DNA of 64,000 bases, taken from Pseudorhizobium tarimense (GTDB taxonomy: Bacteria > Pseudomonadota > Alphaproteobacteria > Rhizobiales > Rhizobiaceae). Shown here piece by piece: positions 26,513 to 35,403 of this stretch. A program made the position numbers and the translations under genes. Position 1 is the first letter of the stretch, and each line of letters opens with the position of its first letter. The stretch spans positions 165,818-229,817 of the forward strand of contig NZ_JALJRA010000009.1 of assembly GCF_022968135.1 (NCBI RefSeq), read 5' to 3'. The notes under the pieces were generated by a model. It had not been told where the DNA came from, did not search any database, and saw only the letters and a list, made by a program, of their open reading frames with translations.

Positions 26513-27949
26513 TCATTCTGCCGCAAGTTTGGCCTTGCCCGGTAGTGCGAAAGCTGCAAGGAGGCTGACGAGGATGCCGGCAGCGGCCAGCCAGAAGGCG
26601 AGTTGCGTGCCTTCGGCGACGGCGTTGCGGAGCGCGTCTCCCCCCAACCCGCCGACATGCCGGTTGGCGATGGCGATCAGGACAGCTAGGCCGATGGAAT
26701 TGCCGACGCTGAGCGTGGTAGAGGCCATGCCCGACGCCACCCCCTGCTCGTCGTGATGCACGCCGGAAGCCGCCGCGATCCACATGCCAGTCCAAGCAAT
26801 GCCTTGGCCGATACCCGACACGATCAGGCCCGGTACAATGGCGAGATAAGTGCTGTCCGCATGGGAGCCAGGAACGAGCAACGCCGTACCGACCGCGCCC
26901 ACCACCATTCCGACGATCAGCGTCGTACGCGTGGAAAGCCTCGTCGCCAGCCGCTCGCCAAGTTGTGTGCCAATCACAATGGCGACGGAAGGCACGAGGA
27001 AGGCGAAGCCGGTTTGCAGTGCCGAGAAGCCTTGCACATTCTGGAACAGGATAGTTTGAAAATATGGCAGCGCACCGAATGTGCCCATGAACAGGAAGGT
27101 GATCAACATGCCGATCGCGAGGCTGCGATTGCCGAAAAGGCGCAGCGGCATCAGCGGATCGGCACTGCGCGCCTCGATCACCGCAAACGCAACGAGGGAG
27201 ATCGCCGACAGGACAAGAGCGCCTATGACGGAGGACGAACCCCAGCCCATTTCCGGCCCCTCGACCAGCGCAAAGACCAGAAGCGTCGCGCCGACTGTCA
27301 CCGTCAGCGCGCCGGGAAGGTCAAAACTGCGGCGTTCGTTGCGTGCGGGATCGCGCGGGATTACGAGGAATGCCGCAACCATGGCGATTCCGGCCAGCAC
27401 GACGTTGACATAGAAGACTGCCGGCCAGCCCCATGTGGCGGTAAGAAAACCACCTGCCAGCGCACCGACACTGAGGCCGCTCGCGCCGGCCCCGCCCCAC
27501 ACAGCCAGCGCCCGGTTGCGCTCCGGCCCTTCTGCAAATAGACGGTTGATAAGCGACAGTGTGGCTGGGAACAGGAAGGCTGCGCCTATGCCCTGCACGG
27601 CACGCGCTGCGACGATCACCTCCGGCGACCAAGACAGCCCGCCAGCCAGCGACGAAAGTGCGTAAAGCCAGAGTGCGAAGACAAACATGCGGCGCTGGCC
27701 GATCAGGTCCGCCGCGCGTCCTCCGAACAGCAGGAACCCGCCGCACAGGACCATATAGGCGCTTACCACCCATTGCAGGGTTTGGCCCGAAAACCCGAGG
27801 CTGGCTCCAATCTCGGGCAGGGCGACGAAAACGATATTGATGTCAAGCGAGTAGATGAGTTGGGCGAAGGCAAGTAGCGCCAGCGCCCCGCCCCTACGCG
27901 CGCCAGTCCCCGTTGCCGGCATTGCACCAGCATGATCCGATGCGGTCAT
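26513..27949 (-). CDS. MFS efflux transporter, DHA2/EmrB-QacA type
   Basis: A ~478-residue membrane protein with about 14 hydrophobic segments, the pattern of DHA2 drug:proton antiporters. Motifs include LDINIVFVALPEIGASLGFS in helix 1, LLFGGRAADLIGQRRMF (motif A) between helices 2 and 3, and ARAVQGIGAAFLFPATLSLI. Start MTASDHAGA is chosen because GGAG lies six bases upstream. It is divergent from the TetR gene at 28051, with two matching palindromes between them, so drug- or metabolite-induced derepression is likely. Substrate unknown. Confidence 0.9.
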   Translation of the reverse strand: MTASDHAGAMPATGTGARRGGALALLAFAQLIYSLDINIVFVALPEIGASLGFSGQTLQWVVSAYMVLCGGFLLFGGRAADLIGQRRMFVFALWLYALSSLAGGLSWSPEVIVAARAVQGIGAAFLFPATLSLINRLFAEGPERNRALAVWGGAGASGLSVGALAGGFLTATWGWPAVFYVNVVLAGIAMVAAFLVIPRDPARNERRSFDLPGALTVTVGATLLVFALVEGPEMGWGSSSVIGALVLSAISLVAFAVIEARSADPLMPLRLFGNRSLAIGMLITFLFMGTFGALPYFQTILFQNVQGFSALQTGFAFLVPSVAIVIGTQLGERLATRLSTRTTLIVGMVVGAVGTALLVPGSHADSTYLAIVPGLIVSGIGQGIAWTGMWIAAASGVHHDEQGVASGMASTTLSVGNSIGLAVLIAIANRHVGGLGGDALRNAVAEGTQLAFWLAAAGILVSLLAAFALPGKAKLAAE

Positions 27950-27965
27950 GTCAAACTCCATGATT

Positions 27966-27989
27966 ATTCTTTGTCGATCCACCAAGAAT
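27966..27989. promoter_or_regulatory. TetR operator, MFS side
   Basis: A 24-bp imperfect palindrome starting ATTCTTTGTCGA and ending CCACCAAGAAT. Most positions pair (ATTCTT...AAGAAT outer arms, GATC centre). It begins 16 bases before the MFS ATG. Confidence 0.6.
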
Positions 27990-28016
27990 ACGGGCTTGCA
28001 TTACCCAGTCAAGCGA

Positions 28017-28040
28017 ATTATTTGTTGTTTGATAAAGAAT
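28017..28040. promoter_or_regulatory. TetR operator, regulator side
   Basis: A second 24-bp site with the same outer arms (ATTATTTGT...AAAGAAT), ten bases before the TetR ATG. Its centre is 51 bp from that of the first site, suggesting one dimer or dimer pair at each promoter. Confidence 0.5.
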
Positions 28041-28050
28041 GGAGAGTTCG

Positions 28051-28647
28051 ATGGCTGGACGTCCGCGCGAATTCGACCGGGATGCGGCCTTGGCAAAGGC
28101 GCGCGACGCCTTCTGGTCGCGCGGCTACGAGGGCGTGTCGATGGCCGACCTCGTAGAAACGCTGGGGATTGCTTCCGCGCGCATCTACGCGGCCTTCGGA
28201 TCAAAGGAAGCGTTGTTTCGTGAAGCCGTCGCGCTCTATGCAGCCGAGGAAGGTGGCTTTGCCGAACGGGCTATCGCTGAAGAGCCAACAGCCACACAGG
28301 CCATTGAGCGCAGCCTGCGCGAGGCGATCGAGAACTGTACGCGAAAAGGGCGCCCGCAAGGCTGCATGGTCGTGTTGGCGGCGACGAACTGCACGGCCGA
28401 GAATGATGGCGTCCGGGACCTTCTGACCACCTATCGCCGCCGTCGCGCAGCGTTGCTGCGCGAGCGCCTGCAACGCGCTATCGACGAAGGCGAGCTACGG
28501 CAAGACGCGGACGCGCAAGCCCTTTCAGAACACTACGCCACAATATTGCTCGGGTTTGCGGTGCAGGCGCGCGACGGAGTATCGCGCGAGCAACTGTTGA
28601 ACACCATCCCAGCGGCGATGTTGTCAATTCGAGCGGCTTCATCATGA
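28051..28647 (+). CDS. TetR-family repressor of the adjacent MFS pump
   Basis: A 198-residue TetR protein starting MAGRPREFDRDAALAKARDA. The helix-turn-helix is FWSRGYEGVSMADLVETLGI followed by SARIYAAFGSKEALFREAV. The C-terminal ligand domain contains GRPQGCMVVLAATNCTAEND, a pattern of the TetR_C subgroup that often controls efflux or dehydrogenase genes. The ATG has GGAGAG seven bases upstream. Two palindromes in the divergent promoter region support repression of the MFS gene and itself. Confidence 0.88.
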   Translation: MAGRPREFDRDAALAKARDAFWSRGYEGVSMADLVETLGIASARIYAAFGSKEALFREAVALYAAEEGGFAERAIAEEPTATQAIERSLREAIENCTRKGRPQGCMVVLAATNCTAENDGVRDLLTTYRRRRAALLRERLQRAIDEGELRQDADAQALSEHYATILLGFAVQARDGVSREQLLNTIPAAMLSIRAASS

Positions 28648-28803
28648 CGTCACTGAAAGAAGTTTTACAACATTAGCAGCGGGTACTTAATAAGCTCTGC
28701 TTTTCTGAGAAAGCCTACTTGCAATCAATCCGTGCATCAATCCATTTGGGAGCCGGTGTTGCGTGGTATCCAGGCCAACATATCTCACAGGGAGGGGAAT
28801 GAC

Positions 28804-29535
28804 GTGTGCAACATTCAAGTATTGTTCTTTGATGTACTAGGGTCGATGGTCGACTGGCGTGGAAGCATAACGACTGCAGTCGCTGAGTTTTTTGAGCGTT
28901 ACAATATTGACCATATAGAGCCTGAGGTGTTTGCTGATGCGTGGGTGGGACGTTACGATGCTTCGGTAGACGACATCCGTGTCGGAAAGCGCTCGTTCGC
29001 CTCCCTTGACCAAGTGAACAGGGAAAATCTAGACGCTAGCCTTGCGGAATTTGGGTTGGCTTCTCAACCATTCTCACCCAATGAGCTTCAAGGTCTCAAC
29101 CTTTCGTGGCATCGTCTGAAGGCTTGGCCGGATGTGGCTGAGGGTCTTTCCCGGTTGAAGTCGCGCTTCATCATCGCGCCGCTGTCTGACGGACACACCA
29201 GGCTCCTGGTGAACGTGTCGAAACATAACAAATTGCCTTGGGATGCCATCTTGGGCGCTGACATATTTCGAGCTTACAAGCCGATGCCACGGGTTTATTT
29301 GCGAGCCTGCGAGCTCCTTGAGGTCAAGCCACAGAATGCTATGCTGGTGGCGTCGCACGACTACGATCTGGAAGCGGCACGCCGCTGCGGATTGAGGACC
29401 GCATATATCGTTCGATCCAACGCTGCGGATCCTTCCAGGGCGGGGAGCCGAGGACCCCAAGCTGGCTGGGACTACAAAGCGAAAGATCTGATCGACCTCG
29501 CCGAGATGCTCAATTTGGCGGGGCGCTTCCAATAG
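28804..29535 (+). CDS. Haloacid dehalogenase type II-like hydrolase
   Basis: A 243-residue HAD hydrolase. Motif I is present but altered: FFDVLGSMVDWRGSI, where the nucleophile Asp is kept (FDxxG). Motif II is LSDGHTRLLVNVSKHNKLPW, motif III Lys is in FRAYKPMPRVY and motif IV is VASHDYDLEAARRCGL. This pattern matches L-2-haloacid dehalogenase and related phosphatases. GTG at 28804 with GGAGG is preferred to the ATG 24 codons upstream. The TAG stop falls on the junction of an 18-bp tandem duplication. Confidence 0.82.
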   Translation: MCNIQVLFFDVLGSMVDWRGSITTAVAEFFERYNIDHIEPEVFADAWVGRYDASVDDIRVGKRSFASLDQVNRENLDASLAEFGLASQPFSPNELQGLNLSWHRLKAWPDVAEGLSRLKSRFIIAPLSDGHTRLLVNVSKHNKLPWDAILGADIFRAYKPMPRVYLRACELLEVKPQNAMLVASHDYDLEAARRCGLRTAYIVRSNAADPSRAGSRGPQAGWDYKAKDLIDLAEMLNLAGRFQ

Positions 29536-29550
29536 GCGGGGCGCTTCCAA
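29517..29550 (+). repeat. 18-bp tandem duplication at the dehalogenase stop codon
   Basis: GGCGGGGCGCTTCCAATA is followed directly by GGCGGGGCGCTTCCAAGA. The TAG stop of the dehalogenase (29533-29535) is formed at the junction, and the same frame stays open beyond it to 29907. Confidence 0.8.
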
Positions 29551-29742
29551 GATTTCCCAGATCTGGATCTCACCAAGAGCTTAGGGCGGAGAACCGCGTT
29601 CTCAGATGAAGTCGTTTCCTCACTCGGCCAACCTCTCCCGCGGTTGGAGATAAGCCGTCGCCTGTTCACGTGGAAAGGCGCTGATGCCTTTCGAAATGTC
29701 CTCGCGGGCTATTCCGCAGCCTTCAGCTCATCATCAGGAAAA

Positions 29743-29907
29743 ATGACTCCTATCGAGCAAATGGCATTGCTGACAATCTTCCCGGCCGGAGCCCTTGTGC
29801 TTGGAGTGGCGGTCTTTTGGATGGCGAAGTGCGAGCAGCGACGCGACGAAGCCATAGATCGCGACAGGCAGAAATCAGCTTGCCACGATGAATCTACGGA
29901 TGACTGA
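29743..29907 (+). CDS. Possible small membrane protein
   Basis: A 54-residue reading frame: one hydrophobic segment (MALLTIFPAGALVLGVAVFW) followed by a charged tail (KCEQRRDEAIDRDRQKSACH). AGGA lies close to the ATG. It is in frame with the dehalogenase across its stop and is not supported by any known family; it may be non-coding. The following bases to 30,191 hold nothing I can call. Confidence 0.35.
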   Translation: MTPIEQMALLTIFPAGALVLGVAVFWMAKCEQRRDEAIDRDRQKSACHDESTDD

Positions 29908-30191
29908 GAAAGGTTAACCGATCGGCTGCCCAGGTTTTTTGTCGCGAAGCTCGGAGCCTATCCGTCCTCTACTTCGTAACCCTCACCTGCTCCAGAAGAT
30001 CGAGCGCCTGCTTCTGCATGCTACGACGTTATACTTGAGTGCCCAATGGTAGCCAGCTTGCAGCGCCCCTCCCTCCGCGATGGAGGAAGGTGAAGAAGCA
30101 TTTCCCTCGTCATTGCGCTGAGTGTAACCTTAACCGACTGCCGGGGAGCGGCTGCTCCAGCTTATCCTCCGGAGTGCCAAAATCAGCGGCC

Positions 30192-31460
30192 TTATGTCAT
30201 TGGTTTCGGCCAAGGCAGAAGCAGAAACGCTATCGCTGCTGTGACGGATATGACCGCGATGAACGAGAACACGGCGGCGAATTGTTCGATATCGTGCGCA
30301 CCTGCCACGGCAGCCACCTGCCCGGTCGTCCATTGCATCAGGGCAACTCCGAGGAATGTTGCTGTATTGAAAATCCCGAAAGCCCGCCCAACGGCTCTGG
30401 GCGCATAAGCTGCTTTGACGTCCGCAAACTGCAACACGGTGAAACCGGTCAGAAAACCGAGAGCCACGCACAAGGCAGCATCGATGTACCAACTGGACGA
30501 TAAAGCCAAGATGGCGAAGGCAAGAGCAGAGGCCATGACACTACCGCTGATGAGATGCCGACGGCGCCGAGCATCGATGCTGAAAAGTCCGAAGGCCGGG
30601 GGGGCGATCATTGCCGCGATCGAGGACGCCAGGAGCACGGTGCCTGCTTGCGTCAGGGTAAAATCGTACCGCTCGATAAGCGCTGGTACGGCCCATAGTC
30701 CGCGCAGGGCCATGTAGGACGAATAGCCGACAAGAGCGAGAACCAGAATTCCGATGGTATGGCGCTTCTTCAAGATGGTCCCGATCTCTGCAGTGGCGGA
30801 ACGTAGATCCGCCCTTTTATCAGACCGCTCGTCCCGCACGAGCACAAGCGTCGCGAGCAAAATGCCGGATGTGAATATTCCCATGATCGCGAACCCTGTG
30901 CGCCATGTCCACGTTTCGACCACCCAGGCAAGCGGTGTTCCGGTCGCTAACAGCCCCAACCCACTAACGCTCAGGACCAGACCCGACACTTTTGCGAACC
31001 TGCTATCGAGGAAGTGTTTTGAGATGAAGAACAGGGTTCCGACAAAGGCAGGGGCACAACCGAGCCCGATCAGCAGTTGGCCGAATACGAGAAGCGGGAG
31101 GCTGGGCGCTATCACGGACAATATTGTTCCCAGCAAGGTGCATGAGAATGCGGCAGCAACAGTGCGCCTGACACCATACAGATCGAGGGCTAGGCCAACA
31201 GGGATCTGTGCCAGAGCGAAGGAAAGATGAAAGGCGCCCGCGAACACACCCAAATCCTCCGCTGAAAGGCCGAAATCCCTTTGGAGGTCGGGGGAGACGA
31301 CCGCGGCTATGGTGCGAAACGCCTGACTCGTCACAGCCACTCCAGTCAGCGTGGACAGCATGGCCCACACCGGTACCTCCGCCCCCGGACCAGTGTTGGC
31401 TGCTTTGATTGGTCTTGCCCGAGAAGACATGGGCCGCCTCTCCAGATCAGGCAGTTTCAT
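30192..31460 (-). CDS. MFS transporter
   Basis: A ~422-residue major facilitator protein with about 12 hydrophobic segments, motifs IPVGLALDLYGVRRTVAAAF (motif A) and LLIGLGCAPAFVGTLFFISK. It resembles the nitrate/anion:cation and uncharacterised MFS groups; substrate unknown. The start is taken at MKLPDLERRP; a second Met ten codons later (MSSRARPIK) has a better ribosome site (GAGAGG) and is an equal candidate. The gene ends in isolation, followed by the VOC remnant on the same strand upstream. Confidence 0.83.
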   Translation of the reverse strand: MKLPDLERRPMSSRARPIKAANTGPGAEVPVWAMLSTLTGVAVTSQAFRTIAAVVSPDLQRDFGLSAEDLGVFAGAFHLSFALAQIPVGLALDLYGVRRTVAAAFSCTLLGTILSVIAPSLPLLVFGQLLIGLGCAPAFVGTLFFISKHFLDSRFAKVSGLVLSVSGLGLLATGTPLAWVVETWTWRTGFAIMGIFTSGILLATLVLVRDERSDKRADLRSATAEIGTILKKRHTIGILVLALVGYSSYMALRGLWAVPALIERYDFTLTQAGTVLLASSIAAMIAPPAFGLFSIDARRRRHLISGSVMASALAFAILALSSSWYIDAALCVALGFLTGFTVLQFADVKAAYAPRAVGRAFGIFNTATFLGVALMQWTTGQVAAVAGAHDIEQFAAVFSFIAVISVTAAIAFLLLPWPKPMT

Positions 31461-31518
31461 GCAACCTGCGATAGATCTAACCACATAGCCGGTTGTCGGC
31501 CCGGCTATGTGGGTACGC

Positions 31519-31935
31519 TCAATGCAACTCCACAAAGTGCGGGTTGTACATGATTCCCAGGATGTTACCGAAGGGGTCGAGAACTGATACGGTGACAAAC
31601 CCGGTCTCTCCCCGCTTGGTGAGCGGATCATGTTCGGTGGCGCCCAGCGCCTTCAGGCGAGACAGAGCTTTCTCGATATCGTCGACGTGCCAGTAGAGTA
31701 TGGCTCCGCCCGGTCCCGGTCTCATGCCCTCGGGGGCATATTGGCTGTCGATGATCCCAAATTCATCGGCATCGTCTCCTACGCGGAATTCGATATAGGC
31801 GGGCTTTTCGCGGTCCGGCATCTGAAAATAGGCTTGGATGCCGAAAAGCTGGGTATACTAATCACGTGCCGCTATCAGGTCGTCGGCAAAGTAGTTGCCG
31901 GTGGCCATGCCGCGTAGAAAATGCTCATTTGCCAT
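31519..31935 (-). pseudogene. VOC/glyoxalase-family protein with Trp-to-stop mutation
   Basis: The ATG at 31935 has GGAG eight bases upstream and opens MANEHFLRGMATGNYFADDL, IAARD, then a TAG at 31858-31860, and continues in the same frame YTQLFGIQAYFQMPDREKPA and on to GNILGIMYNPHFVELH. The position of the TAG fits the Trp of the common DWYxxLFG motif of VOC proteins, so TGG became TAG. Except for this codon the 138-residue gene is intact. It is divergent from the AraC-type gene, only 36 bases away. Nonsense mutation, base error or suppression cannot be told apart from sequence alone. Confidence 0.8.
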
Positions 31936-31971
31936 TGGTTTGCTCCAGGTGTTCGTGTTGATGGAGAAACT

Positions 31972-32817
31972 ATGCCGCCAAAGAAACCTGGCGTATTTCA
32001 AAAACCCGCAGAGAAATATCAGCCGCGCGGTCGCCTGGACCCCACGAGCTTCGATCGACATGTGAGCTTCCGCACGCGATTGCCTTGCGACCCCCTGCGC
32101 CCTTTCCTGGACCATCTTTGAGTCATCCGATGGGACGTTTCGGGGGATGCCTATCATTCAAGCGAGGTCATGCATCGCCCCTACGTTGACGTTTTCCTCT
32201 CTCTCGGCTGGTCTGGTGTCCAGGGAACGTTTCGCGGCAAGCGCATTTACGAGGCGAAGGGAAGTGGTCGCATAATTGGTGCCAGGTTCCTGCCTGGTGC
32301 CTTTCGTTCGTTCTGGTCGGGCGAAATTACAAACCTGCAGGATCGACAACTGCCTCTGTCGGGGTTCTTTGAAGCCGTGGATCAGGCCGAAGTGGAGCAG
32401 ATTCTCGCACATGATGACGACAAGGCCATCGATCTTCTCGAGGAACTGCTTGTGCAAAAAAATCCCAAGTCCGACGAAAACATCGCCTTGATCAATGCGA
32501 TCATTGCGGCGGATGAGGAGGACGATACGCTGTCCACCGTGTCTGCTGTCGCGCATAGGTTTGGCTATAGCGAGCGCTGGCTGCAGCATCTGTTCCGCAC
32601 CTGTGTCGGCATAGGTCTCAAGTGGTTCTTGCAGCGTCACAGGCTCTTGCTGGCCGCTGAGGGTATTCGCAGCAGCGATGCGCCGGACTGGATCGGTATC
32701 GCGTACGATCTGGGCTATTCGAGCCAGCAGCATTTTACTACCGACTTCCGCAAGGTGCTGGGCGAGACGCCGCTGCAATACAAGGCCGCGGTTACGCGCC
32801 ACTTAGGGGATAGTTGA
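31972..32817 (+). pseudogene. AraC-family regulator with Trp-to-stop mutation
   Basis: The ATG at 31972 (GGAG six bases upstream) opens MPPKKPGVFQKPAEKYQPRG and DPLRPFLDHL, then a TGA at 32119-32121, and continues in the same frame VIRWDVSGDAYHSSEVMHRP, YVDVFLS. The N-terminal part resembles the DUF6597 sensor region, where this position is normally Trp (LWV/FWxI), so TGG to TGA is likely. The C-terminal AraC double helix-turn-helix is intact (VSAVAHRFGYSERWLQHLFR and IAYDLGYSSQQHFTTDFRKV). The remaining open frame from 32170 could still express the C-terminal half. Divergent from the VOC gene. Confidence 0.8.
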
Positions 32818-32838
32818 AGAGATTGATGGGACGTTAAC
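32773..32838 (+). repeat. Imperfect repeat, copy 1 (end of the AraC gene)
   Basis: The last codons of the AraC gene and the following bases (CAATACAAGGCCGCGGTTAC ... TGATGGGACGTTAAC) recur, with a few substitutions, at 33162-33228 in the same orientation. Confidence 0.7.
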
Positions 32839-33161
32839 CGGCCAATTGCCTCTCCCTATGCCGCGCCGCCCCGCCCCAGTCCCGCAGAACTCTGAGGCGT
32901 TGTACCCTTCAGAAAGGCTGGTCGGCTCGCGGTAGAGGCCATTCTCAAACCGCACGAAGAAGCGCGTCGTCAAAAGGTCTCTGTGACGCTTGTTGAACGG
33001 GCCAGCACGGGGCCGGCGCCTTTGGTATGAAACGGCCCTCTCCTAAAGGATGGAGGCAATGTGGTGATCTGCTGCGCATGCTCGGCATATCTCCTGGCTC
33101 AGACCGGCCTAGAGCACCGGTTCGATTCACTGACGACTGCCGCAGTGCTGACAAGACGCCG
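32839..33161. other. Gene-free spacer between two repeat copies
   Basis: No supportable gene. On the minus strand a stop-free stretch reads FNKRHRDLLTTRFFVRFENG, LYREPTSLSEGYNASEFCG, which may be a fragment of something, but I do not recognise it. Confidence 0.35.
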
Positions 33162-33228
33162 CCTGCTATACAAGGCCGCGGTTATACGCCACCCACGGGC
33201 GAGTTGAGCGAGATTGGTGGGACGTTAA
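33162..33228 (+). repeat. Imperfect repeat, copy 2 (decayed AraC tail)
   Basis: In one frame it reads LLYKAAVIRHPRAS then a stop, matching the C terminus LQYKAAVTRHLGDS of the AraC gene at 32817. The copy continues through the TGGGACGTTAAC stretch seen after copy 1. This is the tail of a duplicated AraC-type gene whose body is missing. Confidence 0.65.
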
Positions 33229-33340
33229 CTCGCCATTTGCCCCTTCTATCCCGCACCGCACTGCTGCCAAGCCGGCAGAGCGCATGTGGCCAGAGGCTAA
33301 TAGGCGCCGCACGGTGCAGGATAGTGCGCGCTAAGCAGGT

Positions 33341-34093
33341 TCAACGTCGGCTGTTGTCTACTACCATATCGTCGGAATGTCCCGCCTCCAACCGAGGCCA
33401 TTGGGAGATGTGCCGACCGTCGCGACGAAATGGATGGTTGGTTTCGCCCCAGTGTTGTGGCCAGCCGTCGGGCGAGTCTTCAAAGTCCTCCTGCCGCCCA
33501 TACACGGTCAGGTCGAGCAGACGGTAACTATTGTCCATCGCCTCGACGCCGCGACGGGTCGTCCAATAAGTCTCGAACACCTCAGATCCGCTCCTCAGAT
33601 AGCAAACGAGGTGCATCAATCCGATGCGTCGGCCGACCAATAGCGTCTCGAGTGAATCTTGTGCCGAGTACCAGGGCATCTCCCAGCCCATGAAGTCGCG
33701 GTATCGGACGCTCTGCTCATACGATCCCTGGCAGAAGGTCGCGTAAGTGACGTCGCGGGAATGAATATGAGAGAGCTCGCGCACCTGCGTCGTGAAGAAG
33801 GTGCAACCCTCGCATTGCTCGGCCGCCGGCTGGCCATCGAACCACATGTAGTAATAGGCAATGAGCATTTGCCGTCCCTCAAAGGCGTCCAGCAATGTTA
33901 CCGACCCATTCTCGCCTATCAGTGAAGTGGCGCCATCGACCCTCACCACCGGAAGCCGCCGGCGGGCGGCCGCGATTGCGTCACCCTCTCTGGTATGCGC
34001 CTTTTCACGAATGCGCAACGCATCCACTTCGGCCTGAAATGTTGCTCGATCGACGATTTCAGGTGCTGGAAAATCTACCTTATCGCGAACCAT
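33341..34093 (-). CDS. DUF899 thioredoxin-like protein (1)
   Basis: A 250-residue DUF899 protein. Family marks are a CxxC in AAEQCEGCTFFTTQVRE near residue 100, the strand MLIAYYYMWFDGQ, and FMGWEMPWYSA near the middle, all consistent with a thioredoxin fold. The family is thought to be redox-related, but no reaction is established. Start MVRDKVDFPAPEIV is set by AGGAG seven bases upstream. It lies 57 bases after the MFS gene on the same strand; a second DUF899 gene precedes that MFS gene, so all three are likely one unit. Confidence 0.85.
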   Translation of the reverse strand: MVRDKVDFPAPEIVDRATFQAEVDALRIREKAHTREGDAIAAARRRLPVVRVDGATSLIGENGSVTLLDAFEGRQMLIAYYYMWFDGQPAAEQCEGCTFFTTQVRELSHIHSRDVTYATFCQGSYEQSVRYRDFMGWEMPWYSAQDSLETLLVGRRIGLMHLVCYLRSGSEVFETYWTTRRGVEAMDNSYRLLDLTVYGRQEDFEDSPDGWPQHWGETNHPFRRDGRHISQWPRLEAGHSDDMVVDNSRR

Positions 34094-34150
34094 GATCGAC
34101 TCCTGTTGATTGATGAGAAGGCACTCGACGTCGCGTGTCGACACCTCCAT

Positions 34151-35359
34151 TCATTCGGCCGGATCCAAGGCCAGAGCGGAAGCTCCATCAGGGGCCCGTT
34201 GCGTGGCGATTGTTACGGCTGCAAGCACGGCACAAGTGGCGGTGACATAGAGCGGCGCGCTTGTCCCAAAGCTGTCGACAGCGATCCCGCCGGCGATGGC
34301 ACCCAGGGTGATGCCGAACTGAATGACAGCCAGGAAAAGTCCGCCCACACCCTCGAGCTGATCGGGCGCAGCACGCCCCATCCACGTCTGGGTCATCACC
34401 GGACCCGCGCCTATGGCGATGCCCCAGGCAGCGGCGAAGGCAAGCAACGCGACGTAGCTGGCGCTGAGGGTCAACAGGCCTATCGTGGCGACCCCCAACA
34501 TCAAGAAGGTGGTGGCGAAGCCGTCGCGAAGCACGCGATCAGCGAACACGCCAGCGATTGCGCTTCCAAGCAGACTGGCGAGACCCAGCACCAATAGAAC
34601 AGGAGCGATGGCAGTCGCATCCAGCCCGCCGTTTGTTTCAAGATAGGGCCGCATGAAGGTGAAGCCGCATACTTCTCCCCCAAAGAACAGCAGCCCGACC
34701 ACCAATCCCACCCGTACATGCCGCCGCTTAAGCAGGCGGAACAGGCTCGAAAGACTGGTCGCACTTGTTGCCGGCACGCTCGGCAGGCAGATGGCTTGCA
34801 AGAGCAACGCGAGCAGCCCCGCCCCGGCCGCGGCCATAAACGCCGCTCGCCAGCCGAATGCTTCCCCGATCAGAGTACTCGTCGCTGGGGCGACGACCAG
34901 TCCCGCGGAGAGACCCATGAATACGATCGACATGCCCTTGCCCATGTCCTCCATGGTCACGAGCGGGACTACGGTTGCGCCAGCAAGGGCAAAGAACCCA
35001 CCGATGGCGATGCCGAGGAGCGTACGGGCGGCAAGCAGCACAAGGTAATCTGATGTGAGGGCAACCGCGACGTTGGAGGCAACCACCAGGGCACAGAGCA
35101 TCAGGTTGATCAGCTTGCGGTCCAGGCGGCCGATGATGAGTGCCACGGTGGGGGCTGCGATCCCGGCAAAGATTGCCGTAAGGGTCACCGCCTGACCGGC
35201 GGCGCCCTCCGTAATTCCAAGATCAGTGGCCATTGGCGTGAGTACTGCCATCGGCAGAAGTTCGCTGCTGACCAGAGCAAAGCTCCCGCAGGTAAGGGAA
35301 CCGACGGACAGCCAGGTCGATATCGGCCAGACGCTGCCGTTGGAAGCGGTTTCGGACAT
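34151..35359 (-). CDS. MFS transporter, DHA1-like
   Basis: A 402-residue protein with 12 hydrophobic segments, resembling arabinose-efflux/DHA1 transporters. Motifs include FALVSSELLPMAVLTPMATD at the start, IIGRLDRKLINLMLCALVVA (motif A region) and RTLLGIAIGGFFALAGATVV (helix 4). AGGAGG-like bases precede the ATG. It sits between two DUF899 genes in the same direction, suggesting export of a compound that the DUF899 proteins act on or protect against. Substrate unknown. Confidence 0.87.
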   Translation of the reverse strand: MSETASNGSVWPISTWLSVGSLTCGSFALVSSELLPMAVLTPMATDLGITEGAAGQAVTLTAIFAGIAAPTVALIIGRLDRKLINLMLCALVVASNVAVALTSDYLVLLAARTLLGIAIGGFFALAGATVVPLVTMEDMGKGMSIVFMGLSAGLVVAPATSTLIGEAFGWRAAFMAAAGAGLLALLLQAICLPSVPATSATSLSSLFRLLKRRHVRVGLVVGLLFFGGEVCGFTFMRPYLETNGGLDATAIAPVLLVLGLASLLGSAIAGVFADRVLRDGFATTFLMLGVATIGLLTLSASYVALLAFAAAWGIAIGAGPVMTQTWMGRAAPDQLEGVGGLFLAVIQFGITLGAIAGGIAVDSFGTSAPLYVTATCAVLAAVTIATQRAPDGASALALDPAE

Positions 35360-35403
35360 TTTATCCTCCTGATTCGATTGCCGGCAGCTGCCTGCGGGCG
35401 CAA

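Noticed and set aside
33100..33150. GGTTCGATTC stretch resembling a tRNA T-loop
   Set aside because: No acceptor stem, anticodon arm or CCA-adjacent pairing could be formed around it.
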